Shown here: positions 46,436 through 55,913 of the stretch, in pieces | Layout of the letters: every line of letters begins with the position of its first letter | How positions within the stretch are numbered: position 1 is the stretch's first letter | NCBI RefSeq assembly: GCF_032818155.1 | Contig: NZ_CP102589.1 | Location: 1,412,001-1,476,000 of the forward strand | Direction: 5' to 3' | Source of the DNA: Niallia taxi | Lineage (GTDB): Bacteria > Bacillota > Bacilli > Bacillales > Cytobacillaceae | Length of the DNA stretch: 64,000 bases | Translations under genes and position numbers: made by a program | Notes under the pieces: generated by a model | The model's input: only the letters and a program-made list of their open reading frames with translations | What the model was told of the DNA's origin: nothing | The model's database searches: none

Positions 46436-46448
46436 CTTTTTGATTTTT
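46413..46448. terminator. Bidirectional terminator between the TVP38-type gene and ysdB
   Basis: AAAAAGCTAAAC (46413-46424) and GTTTAGCTTTTT (46430-46441), A-rich before and T-rich after. It contains the stop codon of the plus-strand gene. Confidence 0.85.
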
Positions 46449-46449
46449 A

Positions 46450-46803
46450 TTAGGATTTTTTCCAGTCTATTTTTGAATTAGGGTAAACAGCTTTTAATGA
46501 TTCCTCCAAAAAGCGGACATCATCGTCCATTAGCTTCGTGTCATAAGGTTCAGTCGGCCATAATAAAATCCTGCTTACCGTTTTATTGTCAACGGGGTGT
46601 ACATATTTTTCCCCTTCAAATAAAAAGCCTTTATAAGTGACAAGGAGATTCATTCTGACATTTTTTCGATTGTCAATCAAATAAAACCTATTGCCTCTTT
46701 TAGCAAATTCAAGCCTTCGTACAGGGCTTGCAACAAATGAAATGATACGATAAACAATAAAGATGATAAGAGCCAATAACAGCAAACGCAAGAGCAACAT
46801 CAT
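46450..46803 (-). CDS. ysdB: YsdB-like protein (SigW regulon)
   Basis: 117 residues from ATG at 46803, eight bases after GGAGG; the frame is open 15 bases further to a TTG overlapping that site. One N-terminal membrane segment (about 2-22) and a polar C-terminal domain. Length, this topology and location next to ysdA and ysdC identify YsdB, annotated as a SigW-pathway protein in B. subtilis. A perfect SigW promoter lies upstream. Confidence 0.85.
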   Translation of the reverse strand: MMLLLRLLLLALIIFIVYRIISFVASPVRRLEFAKRGNRFYLIDNRKNVRMNLLVTYKGFLFEGEKYVHPVDNKTVSRILLWPTEPYDTKLMDDDVRFLEESLKAVYPNSKIDWKKS

Positions 46804-46847
46804 AAATAAAGCCTCCAAATTTTTTGATAAAACTTTAGCTAATTCTA

Positions 46848-46873
46848 TACGTGTAGAAACAAATAAGGTTTCA
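46848..46873 (-). promoter_or_regulatory. SigW (cell-envelope stress) promoter of ysdB
   Basis: On the minus strand TGAAAC, 16 bases, CGTA: an exact match to the SigW consensus in both boxes and spacing, about 45 bases before the start codon. Confidence 0.88.
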
Positions 46874-47041
46874 AATTTTAGAAAATATTTTTTAAAATAC
46901 GAAAGAGACTTTTAAAAAAGCGAATTTAAAGCATAATATTAATGATTACATCACTATCTCAGCATAATACTAGGAAGATTTTTAATTTATTAGTATAATA
47001 AGAATGATTTGAATGATTAATATTAAGGGAGTCGAAGTAAA

Positions 47042-48124
47042 ATGAAGCTAGATGAAACATTATCAATGCTTAAAGATCTGACAGACGCTAAAGGCATACC
47101 AGGAAATGAAAGAGAACCAAGAGAAGTAATGAAAAAATACATATCAGCATATGCAGATGAAGTGACGACAGATAATTTAGGGAGTCTTATTGCCAAAAAA
47201 ACAGGTAAAGAAGACGGTCCGAAAATCATGGTGGCTGGCCACTTGGATGAAGTAGGCTTTATGATCACAAGGATTGATGATAGAGGGTTCCTATACTTTC
47301 AGACAGTTGGAGGCTGGTGGTCACAAGTAATGCTGGCACAGCGTGTGACGATTGTAACAAGCAAAGGAGATATCACTGGTGTAATCGGTTCAAAACCGCC
47401 GCATATTTTGTCTCCAGAAGCCCGTAAAAAGCCGGTTGAAATTAAAGATATGTTTATTGATATCGGTGCTGCTTCTAAAGAAGAGGCACATGAATGGGGA
47501 GTTAAGCCAGGAGATATGGTCGTACCATATTTTGAGTTCACTGTTATGAACAACGAAAAGATGCTGCTTGCTAAAGCTTGGGATAACCGTATTGGCTGTG
47601 CCATTGCCATTGATGTACTAAAAGGCTTAAAGGACAGTGAGCATCCTAATACTGTTTATGGTGTCGGAACAGTTCAGGAAGAGGTCGGCTTGCGTGGTGC
47701 AAGAACGGCAGCGCAGAAAATTCAGCCTGACATTGCATTCGGCGTGGATGTAGGTATCGCTGGAGATACACCTGGCGTCACAGAAAAAGAAGCGTTGAGT
47801 AAAATGGGTAAAGGCCCGCAAATTATTTTGTATGATGCTAGCATGGTGTCTCATAAAGGCTTAAGAGATTTAGTAACAGACACAGCAGATGCTCAAAATA
47901 TACCTTATCAATTTGATAGTGTGCCTGGGGGAGGCACTGATTCAGGTGCCATACACTTAACACATAATGGTGTGCCGGCATTGTCTATAACAATTGCAAC
48001 GCGCTATATCCACTCACATGCAGCAATGCTCCATCGTGATGATTACGAAAATGCTGTTAAGCTTATTATCGAGGTTATTAAAAAGCTCGACAGTGAGACA
48101 GTGAAAGAACTAACATTCAAATAA
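47042..48124 (+). CDS. ysdC: M42 family metallopeptidase (glutamyl aminopeptidase-like, YsdC)
   Basis: 360 residues. Metal ligands and catalytic residues of the M42/PepA fold are visible: His in [10 protein letters not shown], bridging Asp in AKAWDNRIG, Glu-Glu in [10 protein letters not shown], Asp in [10 protein letters not shown] and His in RYIHSHAAM. Members form large tetrahedral aminopeptidase shells; some also act as cellulases, for which there is no support here. The start is ATG behind AAGGGAG. TATAAT at 46996-47001 is a possible -10. Confidence 0.92.
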   Translation: MKLDETLSMLKDLTDAKGIPGNEREPREVMKKYISAYADEVTTDNLGSLIAKKTGKEDGPKIMVAGHLDEVGFMITRIDDRGFLYFQTVGGWWSQVMLAQRVTIVTSKGDITGVIGSKPPHILSPEARKKPVEIKDMFIDIGAASKEEAHEWGVKPGDMVVPYFEFTVMNNEKMLLAKAWDNRIGCAIAIDVLKGLKDSEHPNTVYGVGTVQEEVGLRGARTAAQKIQPDIAFGVDVGIAGDTPGVTEKEALSKMGKGPQIILYDASMVSHKGLRDLVTDTADAQNIPYQFDSVPGGGTDSGAIHLTHNGVPALSITIATRYIHSHAAMLHRDDYENAVKLIIEVIKKLDSETVKELTFK

Positions 48125-48127
48125 TTA

Positions 48128-48166
48128 GAAAAGAGACCAGGGAAAATAAATTGGTCTCTTTTTTTT
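48128..48166. terminator. Terminator between convergent ysdC and a membrane protein gene
   Basis: AAAAGAGACCA (48129-48139) and TGGTCTCTTTT (48152-48162), followed by further T. Confidence 0.88.
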
Positions 48167-48704
48167 ATTTATTAACACTAGATGGTTTTTTCTTCGGCCA
48201 AAGACAATAGCTGAAACTGATTAGAAAGTCGATACCAAGGACAAGTGTCCATACTTGAATAAGTGAAAGCAAGGTTTTTATCTCTTCTTTAGGAATAAAT
48301 AATGTCATGAAATAAAGCAAACAGGCACCTATTGCAAAAGCAGCAAGATGGCGCAGCCAACCAACCACCTCTTGTATTGCATGCGCCCGTCCGTATTTTT
48401 TTACAGGCTTTTCTCCACCTGCAAACCGGAAGCTGAAATGGGCATCCATCCATTTAATCATACTGTGTCCGAAGGCAATTGTGACACCGATATAAACAGC
48501 AGCCAGCCCATGGAATACCGTGATTTCACTGCCCTTATTGATGTCTATAATCGTAAAAGTGATTAAAAGTAAATCGATAATTGGTGTGGCGAGAAGAAAA
48601 GCTGCACTTAGTTTTTTTTTCTTCCACATATACCGGCAAAACAACCCCAATAATACAAATATCCAAAAAGCAATTTCGCATAGAATAATTAAAAAGCCAA
48701 TCAC
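48165..48704 (-). CDS. Hypothetical membrane protein
   Basis: 179 residues from GTG at 48704, eight bases after AAAGGAG; the frame stays open upstream without another ribosome-binding site. Five or six hydrophobic segments separated by short basic loops, including a conserved-looking central loop SMIKWMDAHFSF. I do not recognise the family. It is a single gene, with its own promoter region unassigned. Confidence 0.7.
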   Translation of the reverse strand: MIGFLIILCEIAFWIFVLLGLFCRYMWKKKKLSAAFLLATPIIDLLLITFTIIDINKGSEITVFHGLAAVYIGVTIAFGHSMIKWMDAHFSFRFAGGEKPVKKYGRAHAIQEVVGWLRHLAAFAIGACLLYFMTLFIPKEEIKTLLSLIQVWTLVLGIDFLISFSYCLWPKKKPSSVNK

Positions 48705-48811
48705 CTGGAACACTCCTTTTAATAAGTGAAAAATGATTAAAGGTATACTAGTGATATGCACAAAGCAGTTAATCATGAACTAAAAAATAAAACTTTTTAA
48801 ATGATAGGCAG

Positions 48812-48852
48812 AAACCAAAAACGGTTTGCCCGATTACTGGACAAACCGTTTT
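48812..48852 (-). terminator. Terminator of the AI-2E family gene
   Basis: On the minus strand AAAACGGTTTG and CAAACCGTTTTT around 13 bases, with the T tract reading away from the gene that stops at 48856. Confidence 0.85.
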
Positions 48853-48855
48853 AAA

Positions 48856-49983
48856 TTAACTTAAATCGATTGGCGGTGGTGGTGGCGGAGTATTGTTTAA
48901 TATTGCCGCTTTTCGTGCCTTTAAGAATCGATTGATGTTTAAGACAATTGTTTTTGCAACAGCGTAGGTTGGTACTGCCAAAATCATTCCAAGTATGCCT
49001 GCAAGGTTTCCAGCAACAAGCAACAGAACAATAATAGTAGCAGGATGGGTATCTAGCCTTTTACCTAAAATAAGTGGTGAAAGGATATTACCTTCGATTT
49101 GCTGAGCAATCGTAATGACGAGAATTACTAAAAGAGCCTGTGTCGGTGAAGTAAATAATGCGATAATAACAGCAGGCGCTCCGCCGATAAGTGGTCCAAC
49201 ATATGGGATAATGTTAGTAACAGCAACAATCAATGCCATTACTAAAGCATAATCAAGACCAATGATCCAGTAACCAATTAAAGCAAGTGTACCTACAAAC
49301 AGGGCAACCATTACTTGTCCTTGAATATAAGCAGCTAAAGTGTCACCAGTATCTTTTAGAATTTTTGTAGCTTCCTTGCGATAAGAAACAGGGAAAAACT
49401 TCGATAATGCGGAAGGAAACTTACTGCCGTCCTTGAAGCTGTAAAAGAGCAAGAAAGGAACAGTAACAATCGTTATCGTAATATTTGTCATCGTACTGAT
49501 GATGGCACTAATGCTGTTTGTTATGCTGCTTGGAATTGTTTGAGCATAGTCATTCAGCTTTTCGGTAATGTCGCCCATTGTGACATATTCCTGATTAAGG
49601 AGCCATTTGTATTGCTTCGTATCATTTAAAGTATTAAAGAATTTAATAGCTTGATCCGCATAGTTTGGAATATTGCTGAAAAGCTCAGTGATCTGCTTGC
49701 TAATTAGCGGAATGACACTGCCGACAGCTAAAATAATTAATCCTATTACTACTACATAAATAATAATAATAGCTAATGTTTTCGGCACTTTATATTTTTG
49801 CAAGAAATTTACGATCGGGTTGAGCAGGAAATACAAAAAGCCTGTGATGATAATGGGGAAAAACAAAGTAGTGAACAATACAGCTACAGGCTGGAATAAA
49901 AAAGATATTTTTGTGCAAACATATATGATTGCTACAATCAATAATACTTGCAAAAGCCAATAATGAAACTTCTTTTTCGTCAA
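48856..49983 (-). CDS. AI-2E family transporter
   Basis: 375 residues, about eight membrane segments with the large polar loop of the AI-2E/UPF0118 family and the GxxxGxILAVPTYA-type segment near the C-terminus (NLAGILGMILAVPTYAVAK). It ends in a short proline run (TPPPPPPIDLS), probably a flexible cytoplasmic tail. Members include Na/H antiporters and putative quorum-signal exporters; the substrate here is unknown. The start is TTG behind AAAGGTGA. A SigB-type promoter lies 89-114 bases upstream. Paralogue of ytvI. Confidence 0.85.
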   Translation of the reverse strand: MTKKKFHYWLLQVLLIVAIIYVCTKISFLFQPVAVLFTTLFFPIIITGFLYFLLNPIVNFLQKYKVPKTLAIIIIYVVVIGLIILAVGSVIPLISKQITELFSNIPNYADQAIKFFNTLNDTKQYKWLLNQEYVTMGDITEKLNDYAQTIPSSITNSISAIISTMTNITITIVTVPFLLFYSFKDGSKFPSALSKFFPVSYRKEATKILKDTGDTLAAYIQGQVMVALFVGTLALIGYWIIGLDYALVMALIVAVTNIIPYVGPLIGGAPAVIIALFTSPTQALLVILVITIAQQIEGNILSPLILGKRLDTHPATIIVLLLVAGNLAGILGMILAVPTYAVAKTIVLNINRFLKARKAAILNNTPPPPPPIDLS

Positions 49984-50071
49984 GTTATCTTCACCTTTTT
50001 TCTTTAATTATTACATTGCATCTATGTAAAAATATATGTAACGTAGTATAGCATAAAAAACTATTAGAATT

Positions 50072-50097
50072 ATACCCTGATATACCAAGATTATAAC
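50072..50097 (-). promoter_or_regulatory. Putative SigB promoter of the AI-2E family gene
   Basis: On the minus strand GTTATA, 14 bases, GGGTAT: exact -10 and spacing, 4 of 6 at -35. The layout is the same as that before the universal stress protein gene. Confidence 0.5.
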
Positions 50098-50173
50098 ATT
50101 ACAATTGGATGCTAGTAAGGAAATACGAATGACTAATAAATAAGTTTCATAAATAAGTAATAAATTTTTGAGG

Positions 50174-50206
50174 CAAAAAAATAGGAGGAATAAATTCTCC
50201 TCCTAT
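50174..50206 (-). terminator. Terminator downstream of sspI
   Basis: Perfect nine-base arms ATAGGAGGA (50181-50189) and TCCTCCTAT (50198-50206); on the minus strand seven T follow. It lies about 130 bases after the sspI stop. The intervening bases (50207-50334) hold two more imperfect hairpins but no reading frame on the minus strand. Confidence 0.85.
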
Positions 50207-50334
50207 ACGGTGATATAGTGAATTAGTTTTAAGTGAAGAAATCCTTGTCTTGGCTGTGTTGCACGATGTAGCCAAGAAGCTTTACGGATCAGTTGATCTT
50301 TTTCTTAAGTCTGGGAGAATAAATTCCCCCAATT

Positions 50335-50541
50335 TTATTTTAATCCAGTCTCAAGTGTCTGAAGCATTTCTGTTTTATCTTGATCAGAAGAATTTTGCCA
50401 GATTACTTCAAACAGCACACCAAGACCTGGTAGCATTTTCTCTTCGCCATTTTGGATAGCGTCAACAATTGTTGCTTTTAGCTCGTCTTGTGAATTACCT
50501 GATACATTATGGATAATCGCGTTTCGTAAGTTTAAACTCAT
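50335..50541 (-). CDS. sspI: Small acid-soluble spore protein I
   Basis: 68 residues from ATG at 50541, six bases after AAAGGAGTG. The sequence MSLNLRNAI...VSGNSQ...[23 protein letters not shown] is the SspI signature. SspI is a minor spore-core protein made in the forespore. A SigG-type promoter lies upstream. It sits next to ysgA and pheS, as in B. subtilis. Confidence 0.95.
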   Translation of the reverse strand: MSLNLRNAIIHNVSGNSQDELKATIVDAIQNGEEKMLPGLGVLFEVIWQNSSDQDKTEMLQTLETGLK

Positions 50542-50578
50542 GGATAGCACTCCTTTTTCCTATTATAAGAAAGCCCAC

Positions 50579-50610
50579 ACTATATCATTTCTCATTTGCC
50601 GTTTATTATG
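50579..50610 (-). promoter_or_regulatory. Putative SigG (forespore) promoter of sspI
   Basis: On the minus strand CATAATA, 17 bases, GATATAGT, resembling the SigG pattern TGAATA-N17..18-CATACTA. Moderate matches, but the gene class supports it. Confidence 0.45.
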
Positions 50611-50676
50611 TATATTCTTTACGCTATAATTAAAAAATAGGAAGCAATGGTTAGTTTAAGTGAGGAGACATGCAAT

Positions 50677-51423
50677 TTGAAACATATACTTTCTGCCAAA
50701 AACCCTCAAGTTAAAGAGTGGAAAAAATGCCTGACCAAAAAGGAAAGAGACAAAACAGGAACATTTCTTGTCGAAGGATTTCATTTAGTGGAAGAGGCGC
50801 TCAAAGCAAATGCGATAAAGCAGATAATTATTTCTGAGGAAATAGAAATGCCAGCTTGGGATTATGGAGATATTTCCGTTACAATCGTAACCAAAGAAAT
50901 TATTTTACAGTTGACTGACACTGAAACACCGCAAGGAATTGTAGCGCTGTGTGAGCAATATAGAGATGAGCAGGCATTATTAACAGGTAAGTCCTTTATT
51001 GCCCTTGATCAGGTGCAGGATCCGGGAAATCTTGGCACAATAATTCGCACAGCAGATGCTGCAGGAATTGACGCAGTAATCGTTGGGGATGGCACTGTCG
51101 ATATATACAATCCAAAAGTAGTCCGCTCTGCACAAGGAAGCCATTTTCATCTGCCTATTATTAAGCAGAACCTGCCAAAATTCATAGAAGGCTTAAAGGA
51201 AAAGGGAGTTTCTGTTTATGGGACAAGCTTGGAAAATGGCGTTAATTACCGAGAAGTATCTGCTGCAGAATCCTTTTGCTTGATTGTCGGTAATGAAGGA
51301 AACGGTGTAAGTAAAGAAGTGCTGTCAGCAACTGATAAAAATCTATATATTCCGATTCATGGTAAAAGTGAATCATTGAATGTGGCTGTAGCTGCAGGAA
51401 TTTTAATGTATCATTTCGTTTGA
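50677..51423 (+). CDS. ysgA: SpoU/TrmH family RNA methyltransferase (YsgA)
   Basis: 248 residues from TTG at 50677, behind GAGGAG; this equals the B. subtilis YsgA length. An N-terminal substrate-binding domain (about 1-95) is followed by the SPOUT knot with DQVQDPGNLGTIIRTADAAG, LIVGNEGNG and IPIHGKSESLNVAVA, the three TrmH motifs. It probably 2'-O-methylates a ribose in rRNA or tRNA using S-adenosylmethionine; the target base is not known. Confidence 0.92.
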   Translation: MKHILSAKNPQVKEWKKCLTKKERDKTGTFLVEGFHLVEEALKANAIKQIIISEEIEMPAWDYGDISVTIVTKEIILQLTDTETPQGIVALCEQYRDEQALLTGKSFIALDQVQDPGNLGTIIRTADAAGIDAVIVGDGTVDIYNPKVVRSAQGSHFHLPIIKQNLPKFIEGLKEKGVSVYGTSLENGVNYREVSAAESFCLIVGNEGNGVSKEVLSATDKNLYIPIHGKSESLNVAVAAGILMYHFV

Positions 51424-51447
51424 GTCTAGCCTAAATCCAAAATGGGT

Positions 51448-51476
51448 TTGAAATGCGCTTTAAAATATACTATAAT
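51448..51476 (+). promoter_or_regulatory. SigA promoter of the pheST operon
   Basis: TTGAAA, 17 bases, TATAAT, upstream of the T-box leader. Confidence 0.8.
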
Positions 51477-51500
51477 AATGGCAAATTGCATGATGAATAA

Positions 51501-51762
51501 ACGTTGATGGAGAAAAGTAGTTTATAGCCCTGCTGATAAAGGGAGAAAATGCCTTGACTGAAAGCATTTTTATCTGGCAGCATGAATGAAGTTCACCTCC
51601 TGAGTTGGCATCGGGACCAATTTCTTTATGAAATTGTAAAGATGTTCCGGCATTTATGCCGTTATCCAAATGAAGTGAACTTGAATGCTGAAATTCAGGT
51701 TAATTAGGGTGGTACCGCGAATACATAAACCTCGTCCCTTTTATAGGGATGGGGTTTTTTTA
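51501..51762 (+). ncRNA. T-box riboswitch of pheS (phenylalanine)
   Basis: The T-box core AGGGTGGTACCGCG is at 51706-51719. The terminator CTCGTCCCT / AGGGATGGGG with seven T is at 51730-51762. In the stem I region GAATGAAGTTCACC shows the specifier TTC (51592-51594), phenylalanine, followed by A as in the thrS leader. Charged tRNA-Phe leads to termination before pheS. Confidence 0.95.
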
Positions 51763-51831
51763 TGTTCTAATTCAAAGTAAAGCGAATCAAAGCTTTGCAA
51801 TTCATGCAAAATTACAAGGAGGAAACGAACA

Positions 51832-52872
51832 GTGGAAGCGAAATTAAAGGAACTGCAAGAAGAAGCTTTAAAAGCAATAGCAGCCAGTGAAAGCGTAAAA
51901 GAGTTAAATGACATAAGAGTAGCTTATCTTGGCAAAAAAGGTCCCATTACAGAAGTATTAAAGGGAATGGGTAAATTATCAGCAGAAGAACGTCCGAAAA
52001 TGGGTGCTTTAGTCAATGTCATTCGTGATGAGATTACAAGCCATATTGAAGAGAAGCAAAAGATGCTGGAAGAAGCAGAGGTTCAAAAGAAAATCGCATC
52101 TGAAACAATTGACATTACACTTCCAGGGCGTCCAGTTGCGGTTGGGAATCATCATTCCTTAACAAGAGTTATTGAGGAAGTAGAGGATTTATTTATTGGA
52201 ATGGGCTATACGGTAGAAGAAGGTCCAGAGGTAGAAGTCGATTACTATAATTTTGAAGCATTGAACCTGCCGAAAAACCACCCAGCAAGAGATATGCAGG
52301 ATTCCTTCTATATCACAGAAGAACTGCTTTTAAGAACACATACTTCACCAGTTCAAGCACGTACAATGGAGAAGCATAAAGGAAAAGGCCCTGTTAAAAT
52401 TATTTGTCCAGGAAAAGTGTATCGCCGTGATAATGATGATGCGACACATTCCCATCAATTTATGCAAATTGAAGGACTTGTTATTGATGAAAATATTCGT
52501 ATGAGCGATCTTAAAGGTACACTTGAAGTATTCGCGAAAAAAATGTTCGGAAATGACAGAGAAATCCGTCTGCGTCCAAGCTTCTTCCCATTCACAGAGC
52601 CTTCTGTTGAAGTGGATATTTCATGCAGTATTTGTAAGGGAGCAGGCTGCAGTGTATGTAAAGGCACTGGCTGGATTGAAGTGCTTGGAGCAGGGATGGT
52701 TCATCCAAATGTACTGGAGATGGCAGGATTTGACTCGAAGAAATATTCTGGTTTTGCCTTTGGAATCGGTGCAGAACGTATCGCTATGCTGAAGTATGGA
52801 GTTGACGACATTCGCCATTTCTATACAAATGATATCCGTTTCTTAAAACAATTTTCAGTGCCAGAATATTAA
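51832..52872 (+). CDS. pheS: Phenylalanine-tRNA ligase alpha subunit
   Basis: 346 residues. An N-terminal coiled coil (about 1-85) that grips tRNA-Phe is followed by the class II catalytic core, with motif 2 [21 protein letters not shown] and motif 3 [31 protein letters not shown] cysteine cluster lies near 263-278, as in other Bacillus PheS. The start is GTG behind AAGGAGG. pheT follows after 18 bases. Confidence 0.97.
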   Translation: MEAKLKELQEEALKAIAASESVKELNDIRVAYLGKKGPITEVLKGMGKLSAEERPKMGALVNVIRDEITSHIEEKQKMLEEAEVQKKIASETIDITLPGRPVAVGNHHSLTRVIEEVEDLFIGMGYTVEEGPEVEVDYYNFEALNLPKNHPARDMQDSFYITEELLLRTHTSPVQARTMEKHKGKGPVKIICPGKVYRRDNDDATHSHQFMQIEGLVIDENIRMSDLKGTLEVFAKKMFGNDREIRLRPSFFPFTEPSVEVDISCSICKGAGCSVCKGTGWIEVLGAGMVHPNVLEMAGFDSKKYSGFAFGIGAERIAMLKYGVDDIRHFYTNDIRFLKQFSVPEY

Positions 52873-52890
52873 GGTTGGAGGAGAAAGCAA

Positions 52891-55305
52891 ATGTTAGTTT
52901 CTTATAAATGGTTGCAGGAATATATAGATTTAAATGATATAACACCAGATGAATTAGCTGATCGCATCACAAGAAGCGGTATTGAGGTTGAAGGTGTTGA
53001 AGTATTGAATGAAGGCATGAAAAATATCGTCATCGGACATGTGCTAGAGCGTGAGCAGCATCCGAATGCAGATAAATTAAATAAATGCTTAGTGGATGTC
53101 GGTGATGGTGAGCCAGTACAAATCGTCTGCGGCGCGCCGAATGTCGATGCTGGTCAAAAAGTGGCTGTCGCTAAAGTTGGAGCAGTCCTGCCAGGCAACT
53201 TCAAAATTAAAAAGGCAAAGCTGCGCGGTGAGGAATCAAATGGAATGATTTGTTCCCTTACGGAGCTTGGCATTGAATCGAAGCTAGTTGCAAAGGATTT
53301 CTCAGAGGGTATTTTCGTATTCCCAAGTGATGTGGAAGTAGGAAGAGACGCACTTGAGTATTTACAGCGTGATGATGCGGTCCTTGAATTAGGATTGACA
53401 CCAAACCGTTCTGATTGCTTAAGCATGATTGGAGTTGCTTATGAAGTTGCAGCAGTGTTAAGCAAGGATGTAAAGCTTCCTGCAGTTGATTATCCAAAAG
53501 CAGCAGAAAAAGCATCTGATTATGTTAGTGTTAAAGTGGAAAACAGTGAAGATGCTCCATTATACACTGCTAAAATTATTAAAAACGTTAAAGTTGCTCC
53601 ATCACCATTATGGATGCAAGGAAGACTGATGGCTGCTGGTATCCGTCCACATAATAATGTTGTTGATATCACGAACTATATTCTTCTTGAATACGGTCAG
53701 CCTCTTCATGCATTTGACTATGATCGTCTTGGCTCAAAGGAAATTCTTGTAAGAAGAGCAAAAGCAGGCGAAACAATTACTACATTGGATGATGCGAAAA
53801 GAACATTATCTGAAGATAATCTGTTAATTACAAACGGTGAAACTGGTGTGGCTGTTGCTGGAGTTATGGGTGGAGCAAACTCAGAGGTTCAAAATGATAC
53901 AACGACAGTTCTTCTTGAATCTGCATATTTTGAAGCGGGAGTTATCCGTAAATCTTCTAAAACATTAGGGTTAAGAAGTGAAGCAAGTGCAAGATACGAA
54001 AAAGGGATTGATCCAAATCGTGTCCGTCAAGCTGCAGAAAGAGCAGCACAATTGCTGCAGCTTTATGCTGGCGGTGATGTGTTGGAAGGTGAGGCAGCAG
54101 TTGATGCACTTAAAGCTGAGCCAAAGGTTGTATCCATTACACTAGAGAAGCTGAACAATGTATTGGGAACTTCTTTAACAGAAAATGAAGTTACTGATAT
54201 TTTCAAAAGACTGCAATTTGAAACGTCTGTGGAAAACGGCAGCTTTACAGTGACTGTTCCGACGAGAAGAAATGATATTACTATTCCAGAAGACTTAACA
54301 GAAGAAGTGGCAAGACTTTTTGGCTATGATGATATCCCGACAACTCTGCCAATTGGTGCTTCTATCCCTGGAGCATTAACAGAGTATCAGAAGAAGCGTC
54401 GTTCTGTTCGCAAATACCTAGAAGGTGCTGGCTTGTATCAAGCTATCACATATGCATTGACAAGCGACAAGAAGGTGCAGCAGTTTGCACTAGAAAAAAG
54501 AAACCCAGTTCGTTTGGCAATGCCGATGAGTGAAGAAAGAGCATTGTTAAGACAAAGCATTATTCCACAGCTACTTGAGGTAGTTAAGTATAACGCAGCA
54601 CGTCAAAATGACAGTCTTGCTGTGTACGAAACAGGTGTTGTGTTCTTAGAAACGGAACAAAATCAGCTTCCAGAAGAAAGAGAGCATGTTGCCGGAGCAA
54701 TTACTGGTTCTTGGGTATCTCATGTTTGGCAAGGCGAGAAAAAGCCAGTCGATTTCTTCGTTTTAAAAGGTGTGCTTGAAGGACTTTTCCAAAAGCTTGG
54801 AGTATCTAAGTCAATCGAGTTTACGCGCGGAACAATGGATGGAATGCATCCTGGGAGAACAGCTGAAATTCTGTTCAACGGTGAGTCAATCGGCTTCGCA
54901 GGCCAAGTGCATCCACAAGTACAAAACGAGCTTGATTTGAAGGAAACATATGTCTTTGAATTAGACTTAAGCAAACTGCTGGCAACAGAAGTAAACGAGC
55001 TGCAATATACAACAATTCCAAGATTCCCAAGTGTAACAAGAGATATTGCACTTGTTGTCGATGCAACAATTCTAGCTGGCGACATTCAGAACATTATCGT
55101 TGAAGCAGGCGGCTCCCTTTTGAAAGAAGTGCAAGTATTTGACCTGTACGAAGGCGACAAAATGGAAGAAGGCAAAAAATCAATTGCATACTCTCTGAAA
55201 TACTTCGATCCAGAACAGACTCTAACAGATGAAATGATTACAAAATCACATGACAAAGTGCTAGAAGCTGTTAAAGAAAAAGCAGGAGCAGTGTTAAGAG
55301 GATAA
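52891..55305 (+). CDS. pheT: Phenylalanine-tRNA ligase beta subunit
   Basis: 804 residues. The N-terminal OB fold for tRNA binding (about 40-150), B3/B4 editing domain (about 210-380), B5 domain (about 400-480), inactive class II-like core (about 490-690) and C-terminal ferredoxin-like anticodon-binding domain (about 710-804) follow in order. It joins PheS in an alpha2-beta2 enzyme. The start is ATG behind TTGGAGGAG. Confidence 0.97.
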   Translation: MLVSYKWLQEYIDLNDITPDELADRITRSGIEVEGVEVLNEGMKNIVIGHVLEREQHPNADKLNKCLVDVGDGEPVQIVCGAPNVDAGQKVAVAKVGAVLPGNFKIKKAKLRGEESNGMICSLTELGIESKLVAKDFSEGIFVFPSDVEVGRDALEYLQRDDAVLELGLTPNRSDCLSMIGVAYEVAAVLSKDVKLPAVDYPKAAEKASDYVSVKVENSEDAPLYTAKIIKNVKVAPSPLWMQGRLMAAGIRPHNNVVDITNYILLEYGQPLHAFDYDRLGSKEILVRRAKAGETITTLDDAKRTLSEDNLLITNGETGVAVAGVMGGANSEVQNDTTTVLLESAYFEAGVIRKSSKTLGLRSEASARYEKGIDPNRVRQAAERAAQLLQLYAGGDVLEGEAAVDALKAEPKVVSITLEKLNNVLGTSLTENEVTDIFKRLQFETSVENGSFTVTVPTRRNDITIPEDLTEEVARLFGYDDIPTTLPIGASIPGALTEYQKKRRSVRKYLEGAGLYQAITYALTSDKKVQQFALEKRNPVRLAMPMSEERALLRQSIIPQLLEVVKYNAARQNDSLAVYETGVVFLETEQNQLPEEREHVAGAITGSWVSHVWQGEKKPVDFFVLKGVLEGLFQKLGVSKSIEFTRGTMDGMHPGRTAEILFNGESIGFAGQVHPQVQNELDLKETYVFELDLSKLLATEVNELQYTTIPRFPSVTRDIALVVDATILAGDIQNIIVEAGGSLLKEVQVFDLYEGDKMEEGKKSIAYSLKYFDPEQTLTDEMITKSHDKVLEAVKEKAGAVLRG

Positions 55306-55336
55306 AACAAATTTTTGTAGCATCAAAGAAAGAAGG

Positions 55337-55443
55337 ATATTGATTTACGCTGCAAGGGGAAACTCTTACTTGCTGCGAAACTGCCGAGCCTCCACACAGT
55401 GCTTTTTGCAAGCACATGGAATCTCTAAAGCAAACGTCAATAT
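55337..55443. repeat. Decayed palindromic intergenic repeat
   Basis: Terminal arms ATATTGA (55337-55343) and TCAATAT (55437-55443) enclose GCAAG / CTTGC (55352-55356 / 55369-55373) and a nested hairpin GAG-TCCA-GTGCTT / AAGCAC-TGGA-CTC (55386-55425). The order ATTGAtt ... GAGCCTCC ... GGAATCTC ... TCAATAT recalls a GC-rich intergenic repeat found in many Bacillus genomes, here eroded. Only one copy is in this window. Confidence 0.5.
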
Positions 55444-55494
55444 TTATCTTTTATAGTAAAACAAACTTCCTTTTTAAAAGTAAGTGCATTAACA

Positions 55495-55525
55495 AAAGAG
55501 CTGGCCATTACGGCCAGCTTTTTTG
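55495..55525 (+). terminator. Terminator after pheT
   Basis: AGCTGGCC (55499-55506) and GGCCAGCT (55512-55519) with an ATTAC loop, then TTTTT. The repeat element lies between it and the pheT stop. Confidence 0.9.
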
Positions 55526-55609
55526 CGCGATTTAATAGGGAGAAGCTGTAAAACTTGCCCCATTTAACATGCAATGACTTCCCACCTAAAGTCACTTCAT
55601 GGTATGATA

Positions 55610-55618
55610 TAGAATAGG
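55610..55618 (+). promoter_or_regulatory. Extended -10 element before zapA
   Basis: TG-G-TATGAT, 26 bases before the GTG start; no clear -35. Confidence 0.4.
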
Positions 55619-55643
55619 ATTCTTAAGAATTGGAGGCAATATA

Positions 55644-55904
55644 GTGTCAGATGTACAAAAAAACCGTACGAATGTGAAAATATATGGAACGGAATATGTA
55701 ATAGTTGGCCAAGAATCTTCTAATCATGTTCGATTGGTTGCCTCTATCGTAGACAAAAAAATGCGCGAGATAAACGGGAAGAATTCATCCCTTGATTTGA
55801 ATAAATTAGCAGTGTTGACAGCTGTGAATATTGTAAATGACTATATTAAGTTAATAGATCGCGTGGAAGAACTTGAGAATGAATTAAATAGAGAAAAGGG
55901 CTGA
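55644..55904 (+). CDS. zapA: Cell division protein ZapA
   Basis: 86 residues. An N-terminal beta strand with VKIYGTEYVIVG and an R-L-V-A-S-V-D-like segment precede a C-terminal coiled coil rich in Glu and Lys. ZapA bundles and stabilises FtsZ filaments at midcell. The start is GTG behind TTGGAGG. cvpA follows after nine bases. Confidence 0.92.
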   Translation: MSDVQKNRTNVKIYGTEYVIVGQESSNHVRLVASIVDKKMREINGKNSSLDLNKLAVLTAVNIVNDYIKLIDRVEELENELNREKG

Positions 55905-55913
55905 ATAAAGTTC

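Noticed and set aside
50250..50459. Plus-strand 69-residue frame antisense to sspI
   Set aside because: It overlaps the clearly recognised sspI gene, has no ribosome-binding site and no recognisable sequence.
54720..55310. Minus-strand frames inside pheT
   Set aside because: Shadows of the pheT C-terminal domains.
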